A stretch of 64,000 nt of DNA, from assembly GCF_900107685.1 (NCBI RefSeq), contig NZ_FNRQ01000003.1, positions 496,001-560,000 of the forward strand, in the 5' to 3' direction. Of this stretch, positions 9,668 through 17,529 are shown piece by piece. The notes under the pieces were generated by a model that was not told the DNA's origin, did no database searches, and was given only the letters and a program-made list of their open reading frames with translations. The stretch comes from Paraburkholderia sartisoli (lineage in GTDB: Bacteria > Pseudomonadota > Gammaproteobacteria > Burkholderiales > Burkholderiaceae). How positions within the stretch are numbered: the stretch's first letter is position 1; every line of letters begins with the position of its first letter. The position numbers and the translations under genes are program-made.

Positions 9668-10096
9668 TCAGGCAAAGAGACGCTCGAGCGTGTCGAGCAC
9701 ATCCGTCCAGCCGGCGTGGTGACTGTCGCGCGCGGCCTCGTCGACGAACTGCTCGTGCGTGAGCGTAAGAAGGGTTGCGTCGCCATCGCGCCTCAGCGTG
9801 ATCGTGACGAGCGATTCGTGCTCGGGTGTCGTGATCCACGCCCAGGTGAACACCAGTTTCGTGCCGGGTACGACCTCGCGATATTCGCCGCTGACGTCGT
9901 TCGTTCCGCCATCCGGCGCATGCATGATCACGTGAAACCGGCCGCCCACGCGCACGTCCATGTCGGCCTGCACGACCTTGTTGCCCATCGGGGTCCACCA
10001 CTTCGCTATTTGCGCCGGGTCCGTCCAGGCGCGCCAGACTTTTTCGGGCGAGGCGTTGATGTGGCGCTGGATCGTAAGACTGGGTCGGGTGAGCAT
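9668..10096 (-). CDS. SRPBCC (AHSA1-like) domain protein
   Basis: The 142-residue protein fits the START/AHSA1-like SRPBCC fold, a hydrophobic-ligand cavity domain. It has the N-terminal RHINASPEKVWRAWTDPAQI helix-strand signature, the WWTPMG turn, the GGRFHVIMHAPDG strand pair and a C-terminal helix ending AGWTDVLDTLERLF. The ligand is unknown. The start is at 10096 with GGAGAAAG upstream. Its first 91 bases overlap, in another frame, the end of the ArsR gene, so the pair is translationally linked. ArsR/SRPBCC pairs are common and the ArsR partner usually represses the pair. Confidence 0.88.
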   Translation of the reverse strand: MLTRPSLTIQRHINASPEKVWRAWTDPAQIAKWWTPMGNKVVQADMDVRVGGRFHVIMHAPDGGTNDVSGEYREVVPGTKLVFTWAWITTPEHESLVTITLRRDGDATLLTLTHEQFVDEAARDSHHAGWTDVLDTLERLFA

Positions 10097-10413
10097 GCGT
10101 CTTTCTCCACAAAAGCGGCAAGTCGATCGAGTTGTTCAGTCCAGAAGCGCTGGTAACGGGTGAGCCATTCCATCGCTTCCTCCATGGGCGCGGGCGCGAG
10201 CCGGCACGCCACGGTGCGGCCGGTTTTCGTGCGCGTGACGAGCCCCGCCTCGGACAGCACATCGAGATGCTTCATCACCGCCGGCAGCGACATCTCGAAC
10301 GGCGCGGCAAGCTCGCTCACCGACAGGTCGTGCTGCCCGGAAAGGCGCGCGAGCATCGCACGCCGCGTGGGGTCCGCGAGCGCGGAAAACGTGCGGTCCA
10401 GTGCCGCGTCCAT
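10006..10413 (-). CDS. ArsR family transcriptional regulator
   Basis: A winged-helix repressor of the ArsR type, 135 residues from ATG 10411-10413 (MDAALDRTFSALADPTRRAM). The HTH is LSVSELAAPFEMSLPAVMKHL with DVLSEAGLVTRTKTGRTV as the wing. There are no metal-binding ELCVCDL-type cysteines, so it is not an arsenic sensor. An alternative ATG at 10425 lies inside the operator dyad. The core family fold ends near AAFVEKD; about 20-25 further residues (Pro/Ser/Arg-rich) come from reading into the SRPBCC gene in another frame. It likely represses itself and the two genes below it. Confidence 0.85.
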   Translation of the reverse strand: MDAALDRTFSALADPTRRAMLARLSGQHDLSVSELAAPFEMSLPAVMKHLDVLSEAGLVTRTKTGRTVACRLAPAPMEEAMEWLTRYQRFWTEQLDRLAAFVEKDACSPDPVLRSSATSTPRPKKSGAPGRTRRK

Positions 10414-10415
10414 AT

Positions 10416-10435
10416 ACTTAACCATGAAGTTAAGT
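10416..10435. promoter_or_regulatory. Inverted repeat operator at the ArsR gene start
   Basis: ACTTAAC-CATGAA-GTTAAGT is a perfect 7-base inverted repeat with a 6-base spacer, immediately upstream of (and touching) the ArsR start codon. This size and position fit the binding site of an ArsR-family dimer. Repressor bound here would cover the promoter or ribosome site of the cassette. Confidence 0.65.
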
Positions 10436-10478
10436 TTAGACGATGAAGCCGGCATGTCAAGAGAACATGCGACGCACC

Positions 10479-10519
10479 AAAAACAAAAGGCGCTTCATGG
10501 CGAATGATCATGAAGCGCC
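10479..10519 (-). terminator. Rho-independent terminator of the purine permease gene
   Basis: A perfect 10-base stem (GGCGCTTCAT at 10489-10498 with ATGAAGCGCC at 10510-10519) is followed, on the minus strand, by TTTTGTTTTT (complement of 10479-10488). It lies 77 bases after the permease stop and just before the ArsR cassette promoter. Confidence 0.85.
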
Positions 10520-10595
10520 CTGCGTATTACGTATCGCGTATTACATATCGCGTCAAAACGCGATGCGGATCCAGACTGTACGCGTCACGCGCGCA

Positions 10596-11978
10596 TCAGA
10601 TCGCCCAGCCGCCGAGGTAGAACGCGGCAAGCACGATCGCGATCGCCACCGTGCCGACGTTGAGCTTGCGGAACTCGCCGCTCACCACGCGGCCGATCAC
10701 GAGCGTGCAGAAGCCGAGCATGATGCCGGTGACGATGTTCGCCGTGAGCACGATGAACACGGCGCAGACGAGGCCGGACATCGAGTCGATCATGTCGCTC
10801 ATGTCGAGCTTGCTCACGCTGCTCAGCATCAGCAGGCCGACATACATCAGCGCCGGTGCGGTCGCATAGGAAGGCACGAGGCCCGCGAGCGGCGAGAAGA
10901 ACATCACGACGAGAAACGCGAGTCCGACCACGGCGGCGGCAAGACCCGTCTTCGCGCCCGCGGCGACACCCACGGTCGATTCGATATACGCCGCGGCCGG
11001 CGCGCCGCCCATGAAGCCGGAGAAGATCGAGCTGATCGAATCGGCCGTCAGCGCGCGGCCACCGTTGATAATGCGGCCGTTCGCATCCAGCTGGCCGGCC
11101 TGCCCCGCGACGGCGCGAATCGTGCCGGTGGCGTCGAACACCGCCGTCATCACGAGCGCGAGTACGCTGGGGAGCACGGCAAGCGACAGCGCGCCCTTGA
11201 TGTCCATCGATCCGATAAGCGACGCGTGTCCCGGCGCCGACAGCGAAGGCACCGCGAAGAAACCATGAAACGCGACCGCCGGATCGATCATCAGCGCGAT
11301 CGCGGAAATCGCGACGATCACGAGCAGGATCGAACCCGGCACGCGACGGCGCACCAGCCCGAAGATCGCCGCGAGCCCGGCCACCGACATGATCACTGGC
11401 AACGACGTGATGTGACCGAGTTGCACTGGCAGTCCCGGCCCCGGATTCTTCACGACGAGACCGACGTCGTTGGCCGCGATCAGCAGCAGGAAGAGCCCGA
11501 TGCCGATGCCCGTGCCGTGCGCGATGCCCGACGGCAGATTGCGCAGGATCCACGAACGCACGCCTGTCACCGAGATGCCGGTGAACACGAGCCCCATCAG
11601 GAAGACCGCGCCGAGCGCGACCGTCGGATGCAGCCCCTTGCCGAGCACGAGGCCGAATGCGGTGAACGCGGTGAGCGAGATCGCGCAGCCGATCGCGATC
11701 GGCAGCTTCGCCCAGACGCCCATCAGGAGCGAGCCGAACGCCGTGGTCAGGCACACGGCGACGAATACCGCGCTCGTGTCGAAGCCCGCCTTGCCGAACA
11801 TGCCCGGCACGACGAACACGGAATAGACCATCGCGAGAAACGTCGTGATGCCCGCGACGAGTTCCTGGCGCTGCGTGCTGCCACGCGAGGTGATTTCAAA
11901 GTACCGGTCGAGGATGCCCTTCGAGTCGAAGGACTGGACGCCGACTTCGCTAATCGGCTGGGCCTGGGGTTCCATCAT
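10596..11978 (-). CDS. NCS2 family purine permease, AzgA type (hypoxanthine/guanine/adenine)
   Basis: The 460-residue membrane protein is a nucleobase:cation symporter of the AzgA branch of NCS2, which imports hypoxanthine, guanine or adenine. The signature N-terminal block is present: [20 protein letters not shown], then the [20 protein letters not shown] helix and the [18 protein letters not shown] helix. [14 protein letters not shown] and [20 protein letters not shown] follow, the latter being a substrate-site signature. About 12-14 hydrophobic segments can be seen. The start is the first ATG of the MM pair at 11978, because AAAGGAG lies nine bases upstream; a frame starting at 12002 is possible but has no ribosome site. 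It has its own terminator (10479-10519) and a leader of about 200 bases with a stable fold. Confidence 0.92.
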   Translation of the reverse strand: MMEPQAQPISEVGVQSFDSKGILDRYFEITSRGSTQRQELVAGITTFLAMVYSVFVVPGMFGKAGFDTSAVFVAVCLTTAFGSLLMGVWAKLPIAIGCAISLTAFTAFGLVLGKGLHPTVALGAVFLMGLVFTGISVTGVRSWILRNLPSGIAHGTGIGIGLFLLLIAANDVGLVVKNPGPGLPVQLGHITSLPVIMSVAGLAAIFGLVRRRVPGSILLVIVAISAIALMIDPAVAFHGFFAVPSLSAPGHASLIGSMDIKGALSLAVLPSVLALVMTAVFDATGTIRAVAGQAGQLDANGRIINGGRALTADSISSIFSGFMGGAPAAAYIESTVGVAAGAKTGLAAAVVGLAFLVVMFFSPLAGLVPSYATAPALMYVGLLMLSSVSKLDMSDMIDSMSGLVCAVFIVLTANIVTGIMLGFCTLVIGRVVSGEFRKLNVGTVAIAIVLAAFYLGGWAI

Positions 11979-12099
11979 GGCAAGCGACTCCTTTATCAGC
12001 ATGCTGAAACGGTCGGCGAACCGCCCGTCATCAGGTTTGTCTCGTTACGTGTTATGTGTGCCCACTGGCGTGCCAGAGGCCTCTTTTTGCAGGGTCGAA

Positions 12100-12161
12100 C
12101 GGGTAGCCGTTTTGCGGGCCAGACGCTTGCTGACGATCTGCCTGCAACCGGCCACTACCCG
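12100..12161 (-). ncRNA. Structured 5' leader element of the purine permease (riboswitch candidate)
   Basis: On the minus strand, about 120 bases before the permease start, a 7-base helix CGGGTAG/CTACCCG closes a 48-base region. That region is itself mostly paired: a CCGG..TT strand opposite AAAACGG, and an inner hairpin GGCAGA/TCTGGCC. A short CTGGC-AC-GCCAG hairpin follows nearer the gene. A compact closed element in front of a purine transporter suggests a ligand-responsive RNA; the xanthine-I (NMT1) class, known from proteobacterial purine transporters, is one hypothesis. I cannot confirm its consensus by eye. The remaining sequence from 12162 to 12519 shows no gene. Confidence 0.4.
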
Positions 12162-12519
12162 CGACGCGCTGTTCTTCCTGTGCTGTCCCGAAATGTAGGG
12201 GAACACAAACATATCTCCCATCGCATGCGCGGCATGAAGAACATGTCGCGGTCCTTATGTCGTTGTGGGACGGTCGGGCGGCGCGGCGGGCCGCGTGTTT
12301 ACACCTACGGTTTCCAGCGCGTCGAAACGCGTGACCGGCCGCTTCCAGCGGAGGTCGGGTGCGCGGATGCGGCGTATCCGGCAGGCGCGCCGCGAGACTG
12401 CAATCCGGCCCCGGCGGAGGCCGGCACGCCGCGCAGGTTAAACTCTCGCCCTGACACGCGACCAACTGTATCGATGGCGGACACGACCGTGCCCGCCTGT
12501 GCCCATGGAGTCCTTCTAG

Positions 12520-13557
12520 ATGAGTGGCGGTTTCCCACGTCCAGCCTTGCGTCTCGCGATCCTGATCGTCCTTGCGGCGTGGTTCCTGTCGGGCTGCAGC
12601 ACGTTGCAACTGCAATCGCCCGCGCCGATCCGCGACGCCGAGGCGATTCCGGTCGTGCCCGAACCGCCGCCGCTCGTCTTCGAGGACACCGAGCCCGAGC
12701 AGACCGACACCACCGGTCACCCGATACCGAGAAAGCCAAAGCATCTGGTCGTGAAGCCGCACAAGGTCGAGGAAGTGCCGCCGCCCGCGCCCGCGTCCGC
12801 GCCGCCCGCGCCACCCCCGCCGATCATCACGACTCGCACCATCGAGCGCAACAGCGCGCACGGCCTCGTCGACAGCGAAGTGCAGCGGCCCGACGGCAAG
12901 GTCGTCGGCCGCGCGGTCGATCTCATCACGGATGCCAGCGGCACGCCGCGCGAAATGGTCGTGAATCTGCTGGGCTTTCTCGGCGTCGGCGACCGCAAGG
13001 CGAATTTCCCGTGGAGCGCGTTCCGCTTCGCGCCCGCCGCGAAAGGCGCACCGATCACGATCAACATGCCGCAGGGCAAGCTGCCGTTCTCGATCCGGCC
13101 GAAGCTCGCCGGGCCGCTCGCCGGCACCTCGCCGCCGCCCGTGAGCCCCGGACAGCTGCCGCTCCTCGATACGAACGTCGAACGCGCGAACGGCGGCAAG
13201 GTGGGACGCATCATCGACGTGCTGGTCGACGGCGCCGCGCAGCCCCAGGCGGTCGTGCTCGACGTGAGCGGCATCATCAGCCCCGACCGGCGCACGATCG
13301 CGGCCAACTGGTCGGCGCTGCACTTCGTCACGAAGAACAAGGAGCTGACGCCGCTCATCGATCTGAGCGAGGCGCAGATCAAGGCGTCGCCGTCGTACAC
13401 GACAGACGGGCCGATCCGCGCGGTTTCACCGGCGCCCCCGCCGGCACCTGCTGCATCGCCCGCACCCTCTCCGGCTCCCGCTCCCCCGCCTGCGAGAGCG
13501 GGTGCGGGCGCATCGTCATCCACGGCTACGGCCTCTTCTGTGAAGCCTGCCCGATGA
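12520..13557 (+). CDS. Lipoprotein with two PRC-barrel-like domains
   Basis: The 345-residue product has a lipoprotein signal (MSGGFPRPALRLAILIVLAA, then LSGCS with the lipidated Cys) and a Pro-rich linker. Two related domains follow: one around residues 110-190 (HGLVDSEVQRPDGKVVGRAV and the NFPWSAFRF strand) and one around residues 205-290 (NVERANGGKVGRIIDVLVDG and the ANWSALHFV strand). Each has the beta-strand layout of a PRC-barrel (photosynthetic reaction centre H-like) domain, ending in a WSA(F/L)xF strand. A Pro/Ala-rich tail closes the protein. GGAG at 12507-12510 supports the ATG at 12520. The stop overlaps the MFS gene start by four bases, so the two are co-translated. Envelope location is inferred; the function is unknown. 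Confidence 0.8.
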   Translation: MSGGFPRPALRLAILIVLAAWFLSGCSTLQLQSPAPIRDAEAIPVVPEPPPLVFEDTEPEQTDTTGHPIPRKPKHLVVKPHKVEEVPPPAPASAPPAPPPPIITTRTIERNSAHGLVDSEVQRPDGKVVGRAVDLITDASGTPREMVVNLLGFLGVGDRKANFPWSAFRFAPAAKGAPITINMPQGKLPFSIRPKLAGPLAGTSPPPVSPGQLPLLDTNVERANGGKVGRIIDVLVDGAAQPQAVVLDVSGIISPDRRTIAANWSALHFVTKNKELTPLIDLSEAQIKASPSYTTDGPIRAVSPAPPPAPAASPAPSPAPAPPPARAGAGASSSTATASSVKPAR

Positions 13558-14804
13558 CCGACCGACACAAGGCTGACGCGCGCAGTCTGCGTGCCCTCAA
13601 CTGGCTGAATTTTTTCGTCGCCAATGTGCAGACGGGATTCGGTCCGTTCATCGCTTCCTACCTCGCGTCGCACAAGTGGACGCAGGGTGAAATCGGTCTC
13701 GCGCTCTCGGTCGGCACGATCAGCGCGATGGTGAGCCAGGTGCCAGGCGGCGCCGTCGTCGACGCGCTGCGCAACAAGAAAGGCGCGGCCGCGTGGGCGA
13801 TCATCGCGATCATCGTGAGCGCGCTGCTGCTCGCCAGCAGCCCGACCGTGCTGCCGGTGATGATCGCGGAAGTCTTCCACGGCTTCGCGAGCTGCATGCT
13901 CGTGCCGGCGATGGCGGCGATCTCGATCACGCTGGTGGGCAGGCACGATCTCGGCGACCGGCTCGGCCAGAACGCGCGCTGGGCGTCGATCGGCAGCGCG
14001 GTCGCGGCGGGCCTGATGGGACTCTTCGGCGAATACTATTCACCACGGGCGGTCTTCTGGCTCACCGGCGCACTCGCGGTGCCCGCGCTCTTCGCGCTCG
14101 CCATGATCCGCACGAATCCAAACCCGGTGCCGGTCGCCGTGAAGCACAAGCCCAAGCCGAAGCGGGAAAAGGAAGAGCGCGAGACGTTGCGCGAGCTGCT
14201 GCGCGACAAGCGAATGCTGATTTTCGCGGCTTGCGTGGTGCTGTTCCATCTGTCGAATGCGGCGATGCTCAACCTCGCCGCGGGCGAAGTGACGGCCGGC
14301 ATGGGCGACTACGTGCAGCTCGTGATCGCGGCCTGCATCATCGTGCCGCAGGCGATCGTCGCGATGCTCTCGCCGTGGGTCGGCCGCTCGGCCGAACGCT
14401 GGGGACGCCGGCCGATCCTGCTGCTCGGCTTCTCGGCGCTGCCGTTACGCGCGCTGCTGTTTGCCGGCGTGAGCAGCCCGTATCTGCTCGTGCCCGTGCA
14501 GATGCTCGACGGCCTGAGCGCCGCCGTGTTCGGCGTGATGCTGCCGCTGATCGCCGCCGACGTCGCCGGCGGCAAGGGACGCTACAACCTGTGTATCGGG
14601 CTCTTCGGGCTCTCGGCCGGGATCGGCGCGACGTTGAGCACGACGGTGGCGGGGTTCGTCGCCGACCACTTCGGCAATGCGTTCAGCTTCTTCGGGCTGG
14701 CCGCGGCGGGCGCGCTCGCCGTGCTGCTCGTGTGGGTCGCGATGCCCGAGACGCGCGACAGCGAGCCGCGCGACGAAACGGCCGGGGTGCCGGAAGTGCA
14801 TTAG
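13554..14804 (+). CDS. MFS transporter
   Basis: The 416-residue protein starts MTDRHKADARSLRALNWLNF and shows 12 hydrophobic segments. A long basic central loop (VKHKPKPKREKEERETLREL) separates the two six-helix halves. The VVDALRNKKGAAAW loop between helices 2 and 3 and the SAERWGRRPILLLG loop between helices 8 and 9 match MFS motif A positions. The substrate cannot be read from the sequence. The ATG overlaps the lipoprotein stop (ATGA). Much longer open frames exist upstream in this frame but cross the opposite-strand permease and are not protein-like. The stop overlaps the convergent argP stop by three bases. Confidence 0.88.
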   Translation: MTDRHKADARSLRALNWLNFFVANVQTGFGPFIASYLASHKWTQGEIGLALSVGTISAMVSQVPGGAVVDALRNKKGAAAWAIIAIIVSALLLASSPTVLPVMIAEVFHGFASCMLVPAMAAISITLVGRHDLGDRLGQNARWASIGSAVAAGLMGLFGEYYSPRAVFWLTGALAVPALFALAMIRTNPNPVPVAVKHKPKPKREKEERETLRELLRDKRMLIFAACVVLFHLSNAAMLNLAAGEVTAGMGDYVQLVIAACIIVPQAIVAMLSPWVGRSAERWGRRPILLLGFSALPLRALLFAGVSSPYLLVPVQMLDGLSAAVFGVMLPLIAADVAGGKGRYNLCIGLFGLSAGIGATLSTTVAGFVADHFGNAFSFFGLAAAGALAVLLVWVAMPETRDSEPRDETAGVPEVH

Positions 14805-15736
14805 GGCCGGCGCGGCGAGACCGTCGTTTCGCCGCGCCCGGTCTGGTCGAGAAACTCGCTGGCGCGCTTTTTCAGCTCGGCGCTGAAATCGTCGAGCCAG
14901 CCGATCGAAAGGCGCCAGCTCTGCCAGTAAAGATCGATGTCGAGATGCCTGCCCGGCGTCATCTCGACGAGTTCGCCGCTCGCCAGATGCGGCGCGACCA
15001 TCCGCTCCGGGCACATGCCCCACCCCATCCCCGTCACGCACGCGCGCAGAAATCCCGCGACGTGCGGAATCCAGTGCAGCGGCGGATCGAGCTCCGCGCG
15101 CGTCACGCGGCGCATGAAGCGCTTCTGCAACTGGTCCTTCGGATTGAAGTCGACGCACGGCGCGTTGCGCAACGTCTCGCGCGTGACGCCTCTGGCGAAA
15201 TGCCGCTCGAAATAGCGCGGCGCGCAGACCGCCAGATAGCGCATGCGGCCGAGGCGCGTCGAGCGGCAACCCTGCACGGGCTCCGCCTGCGTCGTCACGG
15301 CACCCTGCACGCTGCCGTCGCGAATGCGTTGCGCGGTGTGATCCTGGTCGTCGATCACGAGATCGAGCAGCATTTCGCGCCCGACGCAAAAATCCGCGAC
15401 GGCGTCGATGAACCAGGTGCCGACGCTGTCGTCGTTCACCGCGACGCGCAACGTGGGCCACGATTCGACGAGCGCGCCTGGCAGCGTCGGCAGGCGCCCG
15501 CCCAGTTCGGCTTCGAGCAGTTGCACGCGCTCGGTGTGGCGGCACAGCAGCGCGCCCGAGGTTGTCGCGACACACGGCTGCCCGCGTTTCACCAGCACGC
15601 TGCCGACGCGCTCTTCCAGCAGCTTCACGCGCTGCGACACCGCGGACGGCGTCACGTTGAGTTCGTTCGCGGCGCGGTCGAACGAGCCGTGGCGCACGAC
15701 GGCCGCGAGCGCATCCAGCAAGGCATAGTCGAGCAT
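14801..15736 (-). CDS. argP: LysR family regulator ArgP
   Basis: ArgP (IciA) is a LysR-type regulator that activates the arginine exporter gene argO in response to arginine and is antagonised by lysine. The 311-residue product starts MLDYALLDALAAVVRHGSFD. The HTH is in the first 60 residues (RAANELNVTPSAVSQRVKLL) and the effector domain follows. The C-terminal part with HLDIDLYWQSWRLSIGWLDD is typical of ArgP. It is divergent from argO with about 100 bases between them, the standard arrangement. The intergenic TTAATCCGCATTAAGTGAAT just upstream of argP is AT-rich and a plausible binding site. Its gene end converges with and overlaps the MFS gene end. Confidence 0.93.
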   Translation of the reverse strand: MLDYALLDALAAVVRHGSFDRAANELNVTPSAVSQRVKLLEERVGSVLVKRGQPCVATTSGALLCRHTERVQLLEAELGGRLPTLPGALVESWPTLRVAVNDDSVGTWFIDAVADFCVGREMLLDLVIDDQDHTAQRIRDGSVQGAVTTQAEPVQGCRSTRLGRMRYLAVCAPRYFERHFARGVTRETLRNAPCVDFNPKDQLQKRFMRRVTRAELDPPLHWIPHVAGFLRACVTGMGWGMCPERMVAPHLASGELVEMTPGRHLDIDLYWQSWRLSIGWLDDFSAELKKRASEFLDQTGRGETTVSPRRP

Positions 15737-15834
15737 TAGCGTTCCTTAATCCGCATTAAGTGAATTAGCTTCTCTTACGGGTTTCGAAACCGCAGACTAG
15801 CGCCATTCGTTTCAACCGTCTACTGGATCAGGCT

Positions 15835-16455
15835 ATGGACTGGCTCGCTTTTTCGCATGGCGCGGCGTTGTGCGCCTCGCTGATCGTCACCATCGGGGCG
15901 CAGAACGCGTTCGTTCTGCGTCAGGGCATCATGCGCTCGCACGTCGGGAAGATCGTCGTGCTGTGCATGCTGTCGGATTTCATCCTGATCGCGCTTGGCG
16001 TGGGCGGCGCATCCGCGCTCGTCGAGCGCTATCCGGTGTTTATCCACTCGGTGCTGTACGTGGGGCTCGCGTATCTCGTGTGGTTTGGCATCGGCGCGCT
16101 GCGGCGCGCGGCCAAACCCGGGCACGCCGTGCTCGATGCCGCCGCCGGCGGCGCGGCGCCCGCGCGGCAGCGCGCGCTGCCGGTTCTGCTGATGACGCTC
16201 GCGCTGACGTGGCTCAATCCGCACGTCTATCTGGACACGTTCCTGCTGATCGGCACGGCCGGGGCGCGTGAAGCGCAGAGCGGGCGCATGCCGTTCGCGC
16301 TCGGTGCGATGGCGGTGAGCGCGGTGTGGTTCGTGCTGCTCGGCTATGGCGCCCGCGTGCTCGCACCGCTCTTCCGGCGTGCCGCCGCGTGGCGCGTGCT
16401 CGACGGTGCGATTGGCGGGATGGTGCTGTTTATCGCGTTCCTGCAGTTGCGGTAA
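15835..16455 (+). CDS. argO: Arginine exporter ArgO (LysE family)
   Basis: The 206-residue inner-membrane protein is a LysE/ArgO amino acid exporter. It starts MDWLAFSHGAALCASLIVTI, followed by the GAQNAFVLRQGI motif that is nearly invariant in LysE/ArgO, and TWLNPHVYLDTFLLIGTAGA in the second half. Six hydrophobic segments are expected. It exports basic amino acids, so overflow of arginine (or lysine) is the likely role. The divergent argP gene is its expected activator. The LysE-superfamily call is very strong; arginine rather than lysine is inferred from the ArgP neighbour. Confidence 0.92.
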   Translation: MDWLAFSHGAALCASLIVTIGAQNAFVLRQGIMRSHVGKIVVLCMLSDFILIALGVGGASALVERYPVFIHSVLYVGLAYLVWFGIGALRRAAKPGHAVLDAAAGGAAPARQRALPVLLMTLALTWLNPHVYLDTFLLIGTAGAREAQSGRMPFALGAMAVSAVWFVLLGYGARVLAPLFRRAAAWRVLDGAIGGMVLFIAFLQLR

Positions 16456-16565
16456 ATTGTTCGCGCCGATGGCAACGTCAGCGGCGGCAACTTTCGCGAC
16501 ACAAGCCCGCATGGCGCGCATCGAGCATCTGGATCACGCGGTGCCGGCCTGCGCGCGGTGCGCCC

Positions 16566-17453
16566 TCACCGGCCAGGCGCGCGCGCCGGCCCCGTGCCGA
16601 CAGTCTGCAACCCGCCATCGGTCACATACGGCACGATGCCCGCCGCGCTGATCAGCGCGGCGGTATCGCGCGCGCATTCGTTATCGCCCGGCGCGCAGTA
16701 ATCGATCGACAGCACCGGCAAACGGTACCGCTCGCGAATCGTCTTCGCCTGCGCGAGCAGCCAGTCGCGGTCGTCCTGCGGCACCTCGACGTAGCGCTGT
16801 TGCGCCTGATCCCAGCCGCGATATAGCGACTCGAATGCGACGGCGTACGCAAGCACATGCACCTGCGGCAGGATTTCGAAGCCGCGATTGAAGATCAGCT
16901 TCGCGCGCGGATAACGCGTCTTGATCGCGCGGATCACGCTCACCAGCCCCGCTTCCTGACGCGCGCGCGCTTCGGCGGTTTTCGCGACCAGCTGATACGA
17001 ATCGAGCGTGTCGAGAAAGAAGCCGCGATAACCGAGCTTCCACAGCGGCGCGATCACGTGCTCGACATAGAACGCGGGCCAGCCCGCCGCATCCTGATCG
17101 ACCACCGTCGACGCCCAGATGTCGTTGCGCCCCACGAGCCACGCCTTCGGTATCGCCGCGTAATACGGCCGCTCCCGCGACACTTCCCCCACGCTCACGT
17201 ACGCAAACCACGCGGTGTGTGCGTTCCTGTGCGCGCGCGGATCGAAGCCGCTGTCCGGCTCGATGACGGCGACGTCGAACGCGCCCAGTTGCGCGACCGG
17301 CGGGTGCTCTCCATAGAACAGCGCGACCGACGGCGCCGATGCCTGCGCATGCGCCGCGGAAGACAGCACACCGACGATCACAACGCGCGCGACGCGCGCC
17401 GCGAACCGCAGCATCGGACGCAATGAATAACGGTCGAGGTGTTCCTGCTTCAC
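16566..17453 (-). CDS. Secreted PelA-like glycoside hydrolase (GH114/GH166 type), last gene of the pel operon
   Basis: The 295-residue protein has a signal peptide (hydrophobic 20-33, SAAHA before a likely cut near residue 36) and a single TIM-barrel domain of the endo-alpha-1,4-polygalactosaminidase type. It aligns along its length with the N-terminal domain of PelA in the same operon (shared FDPRAH/FDPSAH, LWKLGYRGF, CARDTA and GIVPYVTD blocks). It keeps the expected catalytic pair: D148 in GFFLDTLDSYQ and E208 in AVAFESLYRG, 60 residues apart. The pair in the Pseudomonas PelA hydrolase (D160/E218) is 58 apart. It lies 76 bases after pelG on the same strand. The probable role is cleaving Pel polymer in the periplasm, taking over from an altered PelA domain. 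Confidence 0.82.
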   Translation of the reverse strand: MKQEHLDRYSLRPMLRFAARVARVVIVGVLSSAAHAQASAPSVALFYGEHPPVAQLGAFDVAVIEPDSGFDPRAHRNAHTAWFAYVSVGEVSRERPYYAAIPKAWLVGRNDIWASTVVDQDAAGWPAFYVEHVIAPLWKLGYRGFFLDTLDSYQLVAKTAEARARQEAGLVSVIRAIKTRYPRAKLIFNRGFEILPQVHVLAYAVAFESLYRGWDQAQQRYVEVPQDDRDWLLAQAKTIRERYRLPVLSIDYCAPGDNECARDTAALISAAGIVPYVTDGGLQTVGTGPARAPGR

Positions 17454-17529
17454 GAGACCTGTTCCTGTCGATGCAATGGAGAACCACGCCTGCGCACCTG
17501 AACGCCGTGCGCGCGGCGTTTGCGATGCT

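Noticed and set aside
10443..14804. A single open frame of over 1,400 codons on the plus strand, crossing the purine permease and continuing into the MFS gene
   Set aside because: The upstream part is the antisense of the permease gene: Arg/His/Asp-rich with no domain. Only the last 416 codons (from 13554) are a real gene. Very high GC suppresses stop codons in antisense frames.
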